From Skeletonema tropicum (Eukaryota > Bacillariophyta > Thalassiosirophyceae > Thalassiosirales > Thalassiosiraceae): a DNA stretch of 64,000 bases. The position numbers and the translations under genes are program-made. This document shows, in pieces, positions 39,601-50,381 of this stretch. The stretch's first letter is position 1. Each line of letters opens with the position of its first letter. The stretch lies in assembly GCA_037178625.1 (NCBI GenBank), contig CM074133.1:3720001-3784000 (forward strand), in the 5' to 3' direction. The notes under the pieces were generated by a model. It worked only from the letters and a program-made list of their open reading frames with translations, was not told where the DNA came from and searched no databases.

Positions 39601-41714
39601 CAAGTGCATTGGAAGAAGGTGAACCTCCCGAAACACGGTGAGCAGTCGGCTACGGATCTCAGCCACTCTCGGACTGTAGGACGAGCATTGAGCAAGCAGC
39701 CAGCTTTCTCGCAAGTCCTCCACTAGTTGTCTTCAACAACAGCGGTTTAGAAGGACGATGTCTTGTAGTTATCATCTCGTTGTGCTGGTATGCGCCTGTT
39801 TGCGACCCTGCCTTGATTTCCGCATGTGCTTTTCCACTTGCTCGAGCAATCCTTGAACGTCCTCTCCTTCACGTGAGAAGTACATCCAGCAAGGATAGTT
39901 AAGTCGGATGCATCGAGGTGTGTGCAGGTTCCTTTTGAACACCGTAGGTAATCTGCAGCAGCATGGTTCCAACCACAATCATATTCGCCGACGCGAGATT
40001 GCGTTGTGAAAGTAGTCTTCCTTTTCTAGGCATGACCACCGTATTAGTATTGATAGAGTAGTCTCTCCTACGAGACCCACCACTCCGGATAATGTTTGAA
40101 TTTGAGCTTGCGCAAGAGATTCCTTTCGACTGTCGCGTGTAAACAAGACAGAGAATCAAGGTACGAGATTCGGGACTCGGGACACTTGCCATGGACACAA
40201 AGTACCAAGGAAGTCCCCTTCCCTTCAGACTAACATCTGAATTGCTCATTAGTATTTTGGAAGACCTCTTTGGTGGAAGAAACGGCACACCAAAGGATAT
40301 AATCCGATATCTAGGAGAAGCAGAGTAGACAATCGTTACTCCCCCATGACCTTGTCTTCTGAAATATGTTAGGCATGATTGCCACGTTGGCCAACCACAT
40401 TTAGAGAACATGGACAATCCATGGCTGCCACAGCGGCACAGACCATTTTGGTTTGGTAATTCCAGTTCAGATTGCTCTTGAATTGTTTCTCTCATTCCTC
40501 CTCCTCCCACAATGCAAGCAAGAGGCTGGTCATCCTAGATGCACCAGTGAATAAGGATGAATTTACGCTAAATAGTTCGTCGCTGGATAGAAATGACTTG
40601 AACAGTACGCTGTGCGTAACTGAATAGACATGACCTTTCTTTGAACAGCACGCTGTGCGCAACTGAATAGACTTGATCTTTCTTTAACCAGGGCGTCGCT
40701 GCACATGTTGAATCAACAGGGACAAATAAAGGGACAAATAAACACGATTTGCTTTCACAGCAATATGATTTTTATTAATTAGGGTAGGTGGTTCAATTGC
40801 ACGTTCGACTTCGCCCAGTGGGGTATAATCGTCTCGTCATCCTGAGGTACTCGCTTGAGCAAGGCGTAGACTACCTCGGCAACACTGTGTAATAACCAAC
40901 AATCCATCAAGGCTAAGCGGCTGCGACAATCACAATCTGTACAGAATGCGTCGACAAACATGCTCTCAATAGCTCCAGCTACATGCACTATCATGCTGTA
41001 AAGATCAAAACTCTCCACACCTTCTCAGAGGTAGACAAGAGAGTGCGTATTTTTCCAATTGCGACCAGCGTCTTATAAGGAATAAATACTTCTAAGTCTG
41101 CTAACTATATCCGCAAACTCTGTTGTTGTGAGGGTATCATCTCGCCTAACAGCAGATGACTCTCGATATGTGAGGGTTGGATGAGAGAACACTTCTCCCC
41201 CCACACGTAATTCTAATCGTAGTCCATCGCTCAACAGCTGATGTCCTTTGGATTTAGATGACCGTAGTCTTTTTATTGGAATGAAATTCCTTATTGTGAT
41301 GAGCTGTGCCACGGTGCATTCTCGCCATGGGCACTTCCTCTACATGAGGAGAATCGAAATTCTTTTCTCACCTCCGATGCACTTCTGTCAACGTCGAAAC
41401 ACACTTCTATCGCACGCCGTCACATCTCCATGGTAGCACGAAACGCCGAGCGTTCATCGCACATCCATGTGTTGACGAAATGGATCTTCTAGAAGCCAAT
41501 CGATTTTGTTGTACTAGCTCACGGTTCACAAACCCACCAATGTGGATATGCGCTGAATAATATTAATTTTTTTCTTCTCAAAGGTCGATCTTTCCCGACC
41601 GATGAAGGATTCTTTTGCTTTGCACCCAGTAAACTGGATGGAAATATTGACACATGTGTCCATCGCTCGGCGTGATGGACACATGTGTCCATCACTACTC
41701 ACTATGGATATGTA
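36613..41714. other. Gene-poor 5.1-kb stretch, probably decayed repeats
   Basis: Several open frames of 60-200 codons exist on both strands (for example 37285-37755, 38750-39079, 39899-40510), but none shows a recognisable motif, a consistent frame or a partner frame, and I support none as a gene. Short tandem duplication: CACGCTGTGCG-AACTGAATAGAC-TGA--TTTCTTT at 40599-40637 and 40646-40683. ACACATGTGTCCATC is repeated at 41653 and 41684 as an inverted/direct pair just outside the inverted-duplication arm. The stretch may be an old retroelement. Confidence 0.45.
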
Positions 41715-41901
41715 TTCCCAAGTCCAGTCCCATCCCGCCCAAGAAGAACGAACAGTAGGCTTCGCTAACAGTCCCACAAAGCGAGAGGAGAGCAAGAGGT
41801 TCAATGCAGCTGCAGCACAGTATGCTCTCATAAAAGGAAAAACAACAACAAGACAACGCAATATCAATACAAAAGAATCCCTCAACAACGATTACAAAAA
41901 C

Positions 41902-42411
41902 ATGAAATTCTACTCAGTCTTCTTCGCCTTCGCAGCCATGGCTTTGCTCTTACATGGCTCTGATCATGTCTACGGAAGCAACCTCACGGATACAATGGCA
42001 GACGCAGATGCAGATGCTGATGCTGATCACCGAAGCTTACTAACCAAAAGCAACACGTGTCTAAGCCGTTGTTCCCAAAAATTCACAAAATGCCAGAAGG
42101 AATGCCCCAATACTACTACTACTACTACTCAGACTCACTCAAGTTCCTTTTTCAGAGTTCCTGGAAACATCGTCAACAGGAAGGGAGTTAGAACTGTCGG
42201 ATCCTTTTGTCACCGTGGCTGCAAGCGACATAGCCACAGAGCATGGTCCGCAAACAGGGGCATTTTGGCATGCGGTGGTCAGCAAGATACACGAAGAGTA
42301 CAATGGGCAAGCAGAAACATATATGATTGCAGGATTAACATCGAATACCACAAATACAACTCTTACCGCCCAAGTCGATGCAATTTCCTGATTAAGGAAA
42401 AATGCCAGTAA
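41902..42411 (+). CDS. Small secreted Cys-rich protein, paralog 1
   Basis: 169 residues: signal peptide (MKFYSVFFAFAAMALLLHGS), an Asp/Ala run (ADADADADAD), then two Cys clusters, CLSRCSQKFTKCQKEC and, after a Thr-rich linker, SFCHRGCKRHSHRAW, ACGGQQDTRR, DCRINIEY and a C-terminal FLIKEKC. Even spacing of about 10 Cys suggests disulfide bonding outside the cell. Family unknown to me; paralogs at 53150-53674 and 60363-60911 show the fold is maintained (conserved GVRTVGSFCHxGCKRHS core). This copy has lost one Cys that the others share (YHK versus YCRH/YCKH). Start fixed by the conserved signal peptide. Confidence 0.7.
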   Translation: MKFYSVFFAFAAMALLLHGSDHVYGSNLTDTMADADADADADHRSLLTKSNTCLSRCSQKFTKCQKECPNTTTTTTQTHSSSFFRVPGNIVNRKGVRTVGSFCHRGCKRHSHRAWSANRGILACGGQQDTRRVQWASRNIYDCRINIEYHKYNSYRPSRCNFLIKEKCQ

Positions 42412-42424
42412 TGTTTTCCATAGA

Positions 42425-42600
42425 TTGGAAGTGCTTGACTTTGATTCGCTTGACTTTATTGGCATGACATTGATTGACTTGACACTGATTGACTTGACAC
42501 TGGTTGACTTGACTTGGCTTTGACTGGCTTGGCTTTGACTGGCTTGACTTTGACTGGCTTGACTTTGATTGATCCGTTTGAGTTTGACTGTTTGATTTGA
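42425..42600. repeat. GACTTGGCTTTGACTGGCTT minisatellite 3' of paralog 1
   Basis: Degenerate repeats of about 10-20 bp made of TTGACT, TTGGCT and GACTGGCTTG words. The same sequence on the opposite strand (AGTCAAAGCCAAGTCAAGCC) follows the paralogs at 52960-53130 and 60225-60370, always just 3' of the stop codon, so it travels with the gene as 3' UTR or downstream DNA. Confidence 0.85.
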
Positions 42601-43036
42601 TGGAGACATATAAAGTTAACCTAACAATTGAATTCTGCCTCCTAAAATGTAATTCATTAGCCCAACACATCACCACACTCGACTTCAAAAAATTATCACA
42701 CATATACTATTAAGTATTATCATGCTGTGTGATATATCGAACTCATCTAAGTCTACGTACAAGCTGATAAGTTGTTTATTGAAACGCTAATGCCCCATCC
42801 TTGTGCACATGACATTCACGAAAAGTACCCACAGCACAAGCATGAACCTCGCACGAATCGTGGTCGTGGCATCCAAGATAATATCTAGCGCTGGAGTTGG
42901 GATACCCGCGAGTAGGAGCTTCTTCAATGACAAGAGATGTATGTTCAGCCTCAATATTACTCCCAATCGATATTCTATCTATCCTGACGAGAGCTGCACT
43001 GATCGTTCAGAAAAGAAGCTTCCAAGACAACAATCT

Positions 43037-44758
43037 TTATATCATACTCGCAAACCTATTCCAAGTGCATACAACAGCACCAACAATGGACAAGACAAGC
43101 ATAGCCACCGAAGCCTTAATCCATCCATCATGCCTGTCACTCCCCTCGACACCATTCTCAATCACAATGAAGCATCCAAAGGGAAGAATGAATGCAATAA
43201 GAAATGCCAAACTCGACCCAATCAGACTCCAAATCTCGGCCACTCCCTCCACCTTGGTTGCTCCAATGTAACAGCATACCACGATCATCAATGTACTGCC
43301 ATAATGTATCATTGAATTGCGAAACACCCAGTCACGTTGAATTGCATCTTTGCGAATCAAGATGGAAGTTCTTCCGGGAGACATGGATGATAACAATGGT
43401 GATTTGCGTTCTGGAGTACTTCTAGTAGCAGCAGTGTCTTGGTCCATCACAATCTCATCAATCTCATCCTCTGTAGTGATTGCAGCATCATCTACACTTT
43501 CATTACGATTGAGTTTGTGTAATATCCTCCAAAGCAACGTGTCGTTACTTGCATCCACAGATGATGAGTCCATATCGGATCGATGATGGGAACGATGAAA
43601 CAATACATCCACCACTTCGAGCAGAGCATCTCGACATGGCAATGCCATCAAAGGCATGGCCAACATCAGAGTTGTCCCGCATCCAATCCTACCAAGCAAG
43701 AACAACCAATACTCTGTTGTATCTTCATTTGGAATCTTGGCAATCGGAATATTCAACAGTACATTTCCCTGTGTATTGGACCCGTACAACAAGTACCCAC
43801 CCAGCCAAAAAAAGTACATTAATAAGCAGCTTGCTAGGATTGCCATTCCAGTGACATTCTTCATTCGTTGTCGTGTCGGTCTGTTGAGGGTGTTTTGTAT
43901 CGATAGTATATTGAAGTGACATAGGAATGCTAGCATGACGATTGGAAATGAGAAGAGTACATCTTGTGCTGTTGGCACTTTGAAGAATTCAATGTCCAAT
44001 GTAGTTGTTGTTGTTGCATCATCTCCTCCATCACTATCATCATGATTGTCTTGATTCTCATTCAAATAACGCTGAAAGCCACCGCGACAAAGCGCAACAC
44101 ACAAGACCAAAATACTTCCAAAGCCAATATAACAATTCCATCGCAATGCATGCAATGACCTCTGAAACAGAAATGGCAACAGCATGACAATGATCCCCAT
44201 CAGCACTCGATCTCCATGAACATCATCAAATACTAATCCAACCAACGGTGTCCAAATATCACGAATGAGGACCATATACGCAGCAATCACAAACAGTAAA
44301 AAGATGAAAAGCAACCAGCTCACACCCTCCTCCATCCGTTCACCAAACGCACTCCGCACCACCTCGCCGTAGCTACTACCACCGCATCGTCGACTAGCAT
44401 AGCATAACGATATCAAGCTCATGTACGTCATGTAGGCAGAAGTGAGCATGAAGAGCGTGGTGGTGAAGATGCCGCATTTTTGAAAGGCGATGGGCAGAGA
44501 AAGGACTCCTCCGCCGATGATTGTGGCGATTAGATTGAAGGTTCCGACCAGCAGGCTGGATGGTCGATTGTTGCTGCAGGCTGAGAAGGGTGGTGCGAGA
44601 TGATCTTGTGGATGTGGGTTGTAGTCGGCTTGATGTTCGCTAGACGATAGCGGAGATAGGAGGAGTGATGTTGATGTTGATGATGATGTGTTGTTGCCTT
44701 GGAAGAGAGGCAGGCTGTCATCCTCGTGAACTATCGTGATGGAATTGTAGTTCTTCAT
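43037..44758 (-). CDS. Amino acid transporter, AAAP/SLC38-like, copy 1
   Basis: 573 residues from ATG 44758 (MKNYNSITIVHEDD). After a soluble N-terminus of about 75 residues comes the family entry motif LLVGTFNLIATIIGGGVLSL-PIAFQKCGI (helix 1), then about ten more hydrophobic helices, with long loops holding Asp-rich stretches (DNHDDSDGGDD) and Ser/Asp-rich segments before the last two helices. The fold is that of Na+- or H+-coupled amino-acid permeases; substrate unknown. The C-terminus reads VEGSDRHDGWIKASVAMLVL and ends in a final helix. It pairs with a nearly identical inverted copy at 50705-52438. Confidence 0.85.
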   Translation of the reverse strand: MKNYNSITIVHEDDSLPLFQGNNTSSSTSTSLLLSPLSSSEHQADYNPHPQDHLAPPFSACSNNRPSSLLVGTFNLIATIIGGGVLSLPIAFQKCGIFTTTLFMLTSAYMTYMSLISLCYASRRCGGSSYGEVVRSAFGERMEEGVSWLLFIFLLFVIAAYMVLIRDIWTPLVGLVFDDVHGDRVLMGIIVMLLPFLFQRSLHALRWNCYIGFGSILVLCVALCRGGFQRYLNENQDNHDDSDGGDDATTTTTLDIEFFKVPTAQDVLFSFPIVMLAFLCHFNILSIQNTLNRPTRQRMKNVTGMAILASCLLMYFFWLGGYLLYGSNTQGNVLLNIPIAKIPNEDTTEYWLFLLGRIGCGTTLMLAMPLMALPCRDALLEVVDVLFHRSHHRSDMDSSSVDASNDTLLWRILHKLNRNESVDDAAITTEDEIDEIVMDQDTAATRSTPERKSPLLSSMSPGRTSILIRKDAIQRDWVFRNSMIHYGSTLMIVVCCYIGATKVEGVAEIWSLIGSSLAFLIAFILPFGCFIVIENGVEGSDRHDGWIKASVAMLVLSIVGAVVCTWNRFASMI

Positions 44759-44798
44759 CGTAGTAGATAGCACAGCAGTAGCTGCTTAAGCTTGAACT

Positions 44799-45348
44799 TC
44801 TTGAGCACTATCTACTTACTCTGCCGATTAAGAATTGTACTTAGAGAGATACTTAGAGGGAAGAACCATCAATCACATCATGGTGGGTGATTGGTTGCAA
44901 AGGAAGTGCGTTTTTGCTCTTCCCCGATGTTGGAGCGCGCCAAAAGACAAGAAAGAAAAATTTAAAAAATTGATCGATTTTTCATTTTCATTTTCATTTG
45001 GGTTCGTCTTCGGCTTCGATATCGACACGCCAAACCCAGCATCATCTTGCGCCAGTATTGGTTATACCGACCTTATTTACCCTTGGTGCTGACTCTCAAG
45101 GTCGCTTCTGACTGAGACTGATCGAAATGCATTGTTGTACAGCTATCGAGGTAAAATCAGGATCGTGAATCGTGAACGTCTATGTCTATGTCTCTTCGTC
45201 ATTCCTATTCCTTTCACTCCCTCTTCCTCGCTGACTTCACCATTTCACTTTGCTTCACTTGCAGCATTGAATTTTGTCACTACTTATTAACACTGTCGAT
45301 TTCTTGAGCACAGTCAATTGAAGAAGCATTTTGAAGCGTCGGTAAAAC
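44799..45348. other. Spacer at the centre of the inverted duplication
   Basis: No gene apart from the promoter of MYND copy 8. (TTTTCA)n of three to four units at 44979-45000. The last 19 bp (GAAGCGTCGGTAAAAC before ATG) match the end of the MYND-family 5' element. Confidence 0.5.
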
Positions 45349-45417
45349 ATGAGCAAAGATAAGGACAATGACATTGCAGTAGCAGTAGAATCATCCTGTT
45401 GTGCTTCCCGTGGCATC

Positions 45418-45649
45418 TGTCACATCCACGTCAGTAGACTGGACATACAATCTGTTCATATGTGTTTCTCGTTTCTTTGTTTGGTACGATCGGAACATTT
45501 GATACGATCGAAACAGAGCAGCCCCTCTCAATCCATGTCCATTCACGAGAGATGCTGCTTTATTCTTCAGTGTAAAGTAATCCTTATAATAATTCTATTC
45601 GTTACATCTATTGATCAATAATAAGCTCAATTGTTAGCTAGATTGGACA
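45418..45649 (+). repeat. 5' LTR of the gypsy element
   Basis: Starts TGTCACATCC and ends TAGCTAGATTGGACA, giving TGTC/GACA terminal inverted repeats. The last 38 bp are found again at 49015-49052 as the only remainder of the 3' LTR. Confidence 0.85.
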
Positions 45650-45700
45650 CAGTATTAATACTCCCATATAAACCAACCAAGAAGAAAAACTACGTACAAA

Positions 45701-46821
45701 ATGAATACCTACAAATCAAAGAACGCATGGTTGTTTCATACCAGGTACGCTCGGAACGAACTCACCTCCAAAAGTGCAGCAGCGCTCAGGGAGATGCCTC
45801 GTTTCGGAAGTAAAAGGATCTATGGACTTCGCCCAGATGGAAGCAAGATTGAGGAAGACTTCATTGTGTTCAGGGATAACGCACCTAGTACGGAACTTGA
45901 ACATTACTTGGGCCAAGCCGAATCCTACGTCAACATGGCGGATGAATGTCAATGGGCCCCAGCCACTCGCTTCGCCAACTACGGGAAGCTTCTCGATGGA
46001 CCTGCAAAGAACTTTGGAGATACAGTGAGATGATGCCTCGTATAGGAGCGCAATGTTCCGATATGCAAAAGACTACTGCTCTGATGCTTGGTCTCCCCGA
46101 GGAGGCCAAAGATTTCCTCCAAGATGAGAAGGACGTTGATGTTTATGACCTCCAAGGTAATGGTAACAACGCCCTTGTATGGACCGACGTAATGGAGTAT
46201 CTAGAGGCCTGGTGGTCTCGAGATTACGGCAAGGAAGTCCGAAAGAAGTATCAACAGCAAGAAGAGAAGAAGAGGAAGAGGAAGGATGACGACGATGACG
46301 ATGAAGCCGATGGAGATGGAGGCCAAGATCGACGTCAACGGAAGAAGAAGAAGAATAACCGCAATAAGAGCGGTCGCAATGGCAATGGGAACAACAGTAA
46401 CAACACCAACAACGGCAAGGAGTTCCACTCCAAGCAATGTTCAATTCATCCTGATCACAACCATAAGTGGAAAGACTGTATCTATTGTTTCAACGGGTCT
46501 AATTTCAAGAAGGAGCTTGCTGAGAAGTTCTATCAAGGCAAAACCAGGACGTCTGCCCCATATTGGTGGAAGAAAGGTTATGAGCGTCGTTTCAAGAGCA
46601 ACGAGCAAGAACCCCCGCAACAGCAACATGGATCTTACCTCGTAGCTCCTCAACAACCTGCTCAACTACCTCCAGCTCCAGTTCCCCAAGCACCTCCGCA
46701 ACCAGCTCCAATGTTTGCTACGTCTGCAGCAACAGCTCCGTCAGCACCTGTTCAACAGCAACTTTATTCCATCCAAGTTAATGCCCAAGGTCAACGAGTC
46801 TTCGTCCCTCATCAGGCCTGA
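45701..46821 (+). pseudogene. gag of the gypsy element, frameshifted
   Basis: ATG 45701 opens MNTYKSKNAWLFHTRYARNE and stops at 46033. The continuing frame (EMMPRIGAQCSDMQKTTALM onward) is one base off, the shift lying at about 46025-46033. It then reads through a Lys/Asp-rich linker, a Asn-rich stretch and a zinc-finger-like motif CSIHPDHNHKWKDCIYC, followed by a Pro/Gln/Ala-rich tail. It ends at TGA 46819-46821. The RNA-binding knuckle has the Cys-His-His-Cys pattern seen in gypsy Gags (C-x2-H...H-x4-C). Confidence 0.75.
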
Positions 46822-49017
46822 AACGCCGACCCTGTTGGGAATTGCACTACTTTCATCGATATCTATTCTACGAGCCTTGAAGAAGTAACAGGGTATGCTA
46901 ATGCCCCAGCTGCTCTTGAGTATCATGTCAACAACGTGACCTCAGAGCCTCCGAGCGCGATTGATGTTCAACTTCCATGTTGCATCCGCGGGAACAATAA
47001 TACAGTTCCTGCCGCTCTGCAAGCACAGCCCAGCTTGAATAGTGGAGTCCCGATATGTAAGGATCCAAGAGCGCAGCCAGCTTCTAGCCCTGCACCAATG
47101 CTCGACCGCATCGCATCAGACGCTCAACTTCATGATGATGAGTTCTTGAACGAATTGTTCAATAGTCACTTTGCGGAGGATGCACTAGCTGCAACCATCA
47201 ACAACATTCCTTTCACTAATGAAGTAGTCGCTATCGAAGCGCAGAGAGTGGATTGTCCTGAATATCACGTGCTCGATCCAATCCCAGGCCAATCTAATGC
47301 GGAAGCTTGGGATTTCAACATTTTTCCAGATACAGTCGTTGAATCTTACGGCAATGAACTAGTCGATTTGGGAGCAGCATTGCAGCTACCAAGCATTTGT
47401 GACAAACGAGTCAAGCAATTTGAGGCGATCCTCGAGTCATTTCAGTTCAGTGACCCTCAGATCACCTTCCAAGTAGATTCAAAAGGCAGAACAGTCCCTA
47501 TGGCAACTGCATACGCTATAGTCAAGTCAGTCAATGGAGTCGAATCCAATCGCTTCCTCAAGTGCCTTTTTGACACCGGTGGCAGCGTATCGATGGCTCA
47601 CCGTAGTGTTTTACCACCCGGAGCAGCCCTTCTTCAACCATCAAAAACAACAATATGTAATACCATTGCAGGCAACTATGCACCAGTTGGATCCCTCCTC
47701 GGTGAAGGAATCAAGTTCCCTGAATTCGATGCCAACCTCACCGTTGACAGTCAAGAGTTCCTCGTCTTTGACGCCAAGTGTTCGTTTGATTTGATACTTG
47801 GTAATGATTTCCTGTGGAAGATAGGTCTAATAGTTGATTACGAAAGACTCGAGCTCGGGTGGCAGGGCAAGCGCATTCCAATGAACTCCAACTTTACAAA
47901 GGAGCGACTAAGTGCAGCAATCGATGGATGCATCATTGAAGATGAAGATGACGATCTGAACTACCTCGACTCTTTCGCTACGTCAATTGCTGATTCAACC
48001 TATGACGAGATAAATGTGGATGAGGTCATCAAAGAGAATTGTCAGCATCTGTCTCCGACTCAGCGCCAGGACCTCAGCGAGATGTTACGCAAGCATTACA
48101 AGCTCTTCGACGGCAAGCTTCATGTCTACAAAGGAGCCAAGATGGATATTGAATTACAACCAGGAGCACAACCAGTTTTTCGGCGGCCTTACCCTACTCC
48201 TCGAGTCCATATGGAAACATTCAAGAAGGAGTTGCTGCGTCTCATCGACATAGGTGTTCTTGAAAGAGTCTCTGGCCCGTCTGCATGGGGACTGCCTTCG
48301 TTTATTGTTCCCAAGAAAGATGGCAAAGTTCGTTTCATAGCAGATCTACGTGAGCTCAATAAGGTCATCAAACCCAAGGATTATACTCTCCCTATCATCC
48401 AAGACCTGATCCGAAAGCGTTCGGGATTCCAGTACATGACGAAACTTGATTTGAGCATGATGTTCTATTCGTTTGAATTGACGGACAAAGCTAAGGACCT
48501 CACCACTATATCAACACCGTTCGGTCTCTTTCGTTGGACGAGAGCTCCTATGGGTCTCCGCAACTCTCCAGCATTTGCGCAGTCAGTTATTGAGGAAGTT
48601 CTTCGAGATTTAGATGACGTTGAAGTTTACATTGATGACATCGCCATATGGTCAGATACTTGGGAAGACCATACACGCACCCTCAACGAAGTGTTCAGGC
48701 GCCTTGAAGAGGCAGGGTTTAGTGTTAACCCTTTGAAGTGCGAATTCGGTATTGCAGAAGGGGACTTCCTTGGTCATTGGGTCTCCAAGAATGGCATTCA
48801 ACCTTGGCAGAAGAAAGTTCAAGCGGTTCTTGATTTGAAACGGCCTACCAACGCTAGCGAAGTGCGAACGCTTGTGGGCCTCATCAACTGGTATCGTGAC
48901 TTCTGGCCTCGACGAAGCCATCTCCTCTCTCCGTTCACTCAACTTATCCGCGGTATTCAGAAGAAGAAAGCACCGATCGTTTGGACTCCAGAATTAGAGA
49001 AAGTTTTTCAGGAATGA
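46822..49017 (+). pseudogene. pol of the gypsy element: aspartic protease and reverse transcriptase, 3' truncated
   Basis: Same frame as the second part of gag, separated only by the TGA at 46819-46821 and open from 46822 on. Protease: CLFDTGGSVSMAHR (catalytic DTG) about codon 215-230, with a second hydrophobic LILGNDFLW flap-like segment. RT: PYPTPRVHMETFKKEL, VPKKDGKVRFIADLRELNK, MTKLDLSMMFYSFEL (first catalytic Asp), FRWTRAPMGLRNSP and the YIDDI box (normally Y-x-D-D). After LVGLINWYRDFWPRRSHLL the frame ends at a TGA that belongs to LTR sequence, so RNase H and integrase are gone. Confidence 0.85.
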
Positions 49018-49052
49018 TCAATAATAAGCTCAATTGTTAGCTAGATTGGACA
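49015..49052 (+). repeat. 3' LTR remnant (38 bp)
   Basis: TGATCAATAATAAGCTCAAT and the following bases to GGACA equal the end of the left LTR. The join to pol at GGAA-TGATC marks a deletion that removed the rest of pol and about 194 bp of this LTR. Confidence 0.88.
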
Positions 49053-49924
49053 GCATCGAAGGAATTGATGACATCAAATTGAAGAAATGCACCGCTTGCC
49101 ACCTCGTTCGATATTGTAGCGTGAAGTGCCAGAAGGAGCATAGGCCAAAACACAAGCGTGACTGCAAGAAGCGGGCTGCTGAATTACGAGACGAATTATT
49201 ATTCAAGCAGCCGGACAGCAGCTGTGATGGGGACTGTCCGATCTGTATGTTGCCATTGCCACCGCTTGATGAAGCGACTACCATGATGCCATGCTGTAGC
49301 AAACTGATATGCAATGGTTGCTTTTATGCCAATCTTGTGAGAATAGAAGGAGGCAATCTAAAAGATGAGTGTCCATTCTGTCGAGAAACCAAAGCCTCAT
49401 CAAGGGAGGAAAGTTACAAATACATGAAGAAACGAATAATGGCAAATGATCCAGTTGCAATGCGACAAGAAGGAGGACGACAGCACGACAAAGGAAATTA
49501 CAGAAGGGCATTTGAGTTGTATTCAAAGGCTGCTGAATTGGGAAATGCCCAGGCGCATCATAATCTGTCAGTTATGTATCATTATGGTCACGGTGTTGAC
49601 AAGGACAAGGAAAGGGAAGTATATCACGCGGAAGAGGCAGCTATTTGCGGCCATCCAGATTCCAGAGTTTTTCTTGGATGCGAGGAATGGGGCAATGGCA
49701 ATCATGGCAGAGCAGTGAGACATTGGATCATCGCTGCCAAACAGGGAGATGATGAATCAATCGAAAAGCTAATGCGTGTATTCAAGAGGGGATTTGTCAG
49801 CAAAGAGGACCTTGCTGCTACTCTTCGTGCACACCAGGCAGCTGTAGATGCAATCAAGAGTCCGCATAGGGAGGCAGCCGAAGCATTTCTTCGTTTTCAG
49901 AACAGTATCCAAGGTCAAGATTGA

Positions 49925-50297
49925 TATTGATAATCAGTATGTCTACAGTGTGAAACGTATATTAAGAATATACTGAATCGCACATATTCTAATCTCAGAG
50001 ATGCGTATCGTGACTCGACACGTCATCATGATGATGATGGCGCTGAAGCTGGAGCTGAAAGTGAAAGGCAACTGTGAGTGCGAGGAGGCATCCTGAAATC
50101 AGTCTGACAACAAAAGTATGTGATGGTGATGCCGCATCTTTAACAAATAGATTTCTTGCCGAGACTACGATACTTTGAATATCTCTGTATTGCACTCTGC
50201 ATACAATACTCAGCACACAGAGGCACAACACCTTGCTTCATTCACATCATCGCACGCAAAGCGCAAGGGCCCTAACCAGCTGGCGAGGGTAAGACTG
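49925..50297. other. Spacer upstream of MYND copy 9 remnant
   Basis: No gene. 50277-50295 (CCAGCTGGCGAGGGTAAGA) begins the promoter region shared with MYND copies 6 and 10. Confidence 0.5.
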
Positions 50298-50299
50298 CC

Positions 50300-50381
50300 T
50301 GCTGATCATATGCGAAAGTCGTACTACTGAGCCACTAGACGTCTAGTGGCTCAGTGGTACGACTTTCGCATATGATCAGCA
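50300..50381. mobile_element. 82-bp palindromic insertion (two 41-bp arms back to back)
   Basis: TGCTGATCATATGCGAAAGT...CACTAGAC (50300-50340) and GTCTAGTGGCTCAGTGGTAC...GATCAGCA (50341-50381) are reverse complements with one mismatch in 41 (T versus C) and no spacer. CTGCC stands on each side (50295-50299 and 50382-50386; the bases read ACTGCC on both sides), a 5- or 6-bp target duplication. Paralogous promoters at 33410 (minus) and 61335 lack the palindrome and read straight through GCCATCTCATTTTT. Each arm contains TGGCTCAGTGGTA, similar to a tRNA D-arm/A-box. It resembles a minimal MITE reduced to its inverted repeats. Confidence 0.75.

Larger units (their letters stand above)
41715..44798 (+). 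repeat. Left arm of large inverted duplication
   Basis: Carries a Cys-rich peptide gene (41902-42411, +), a GTCAAGCCA-type minisatellite, and an amino-acid transporter gene (minus). The same order appears inverted at 50668-53880. The inner breakpoints are sharp: AAGCTTAAGC beside the transporter start on both arms (44790s and 50668). Coding identity of the transporters looks like about 95% by eye; the peptide genes have diverged more. Confidence 0.85.
45418..49052 (+). mobile_element. Ty3/gypsy retrotransposon with truncated 3' half
   Basis: Left LTR (232 bp), gag, protease and reverse transcriptase are present; RNase H, integrase and most of the right LTR are missing. Order protease-RT and the RT sequence fit Ty3/gypsy. 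The element is flanked by 5-bp target duplications GCATC, so it inserted as a complete copy and lost about the last third of its interior later. Confidence 0.9.
45349..49924 (+). pseudogene. MYND-RING-Sel1 copy 8, split by a Ty3/gypsy element
   Basis: The 5' part is 45349-45417 (MSKDKDNDIAVAVESSCCAS-RGI) and the 3' part resumes at 49058 with EGIDDIKLKKCTACHLVRYC and runs through RING (CPICMLPLPPLDEAT ... CCSKLICNGC ... CPFCRE), Sel1 region and tail to the stop at 49924. GCATC is present on both sides of the insert (45413-45417 and 49053-49057). Removing the insert and one GCATC restores the frame. The MYND finger already has Arg for the second Cys of the first C-x2-C pair (CASRG versus CASCG in other copies), either an earlier lesion or decay after insertion. 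The downstream part alone opens a 296-codon frame and could be expressed from the LTR. Confidence 0.9.

Noticed and set aside
37285..40510. Several 100-200 codon frames in the gene-poor stretch
   Set aside because: No motif, no consistent strand or splice pattern, ordinary composition; could arise by chance in 5 kb.
42139..42703. Frames rich in SQASQSQ next to the Cys-rich paralog 1
   Set aside because: Translation of the gene-linked minisatellite; not conserved as protein in the other two copies.
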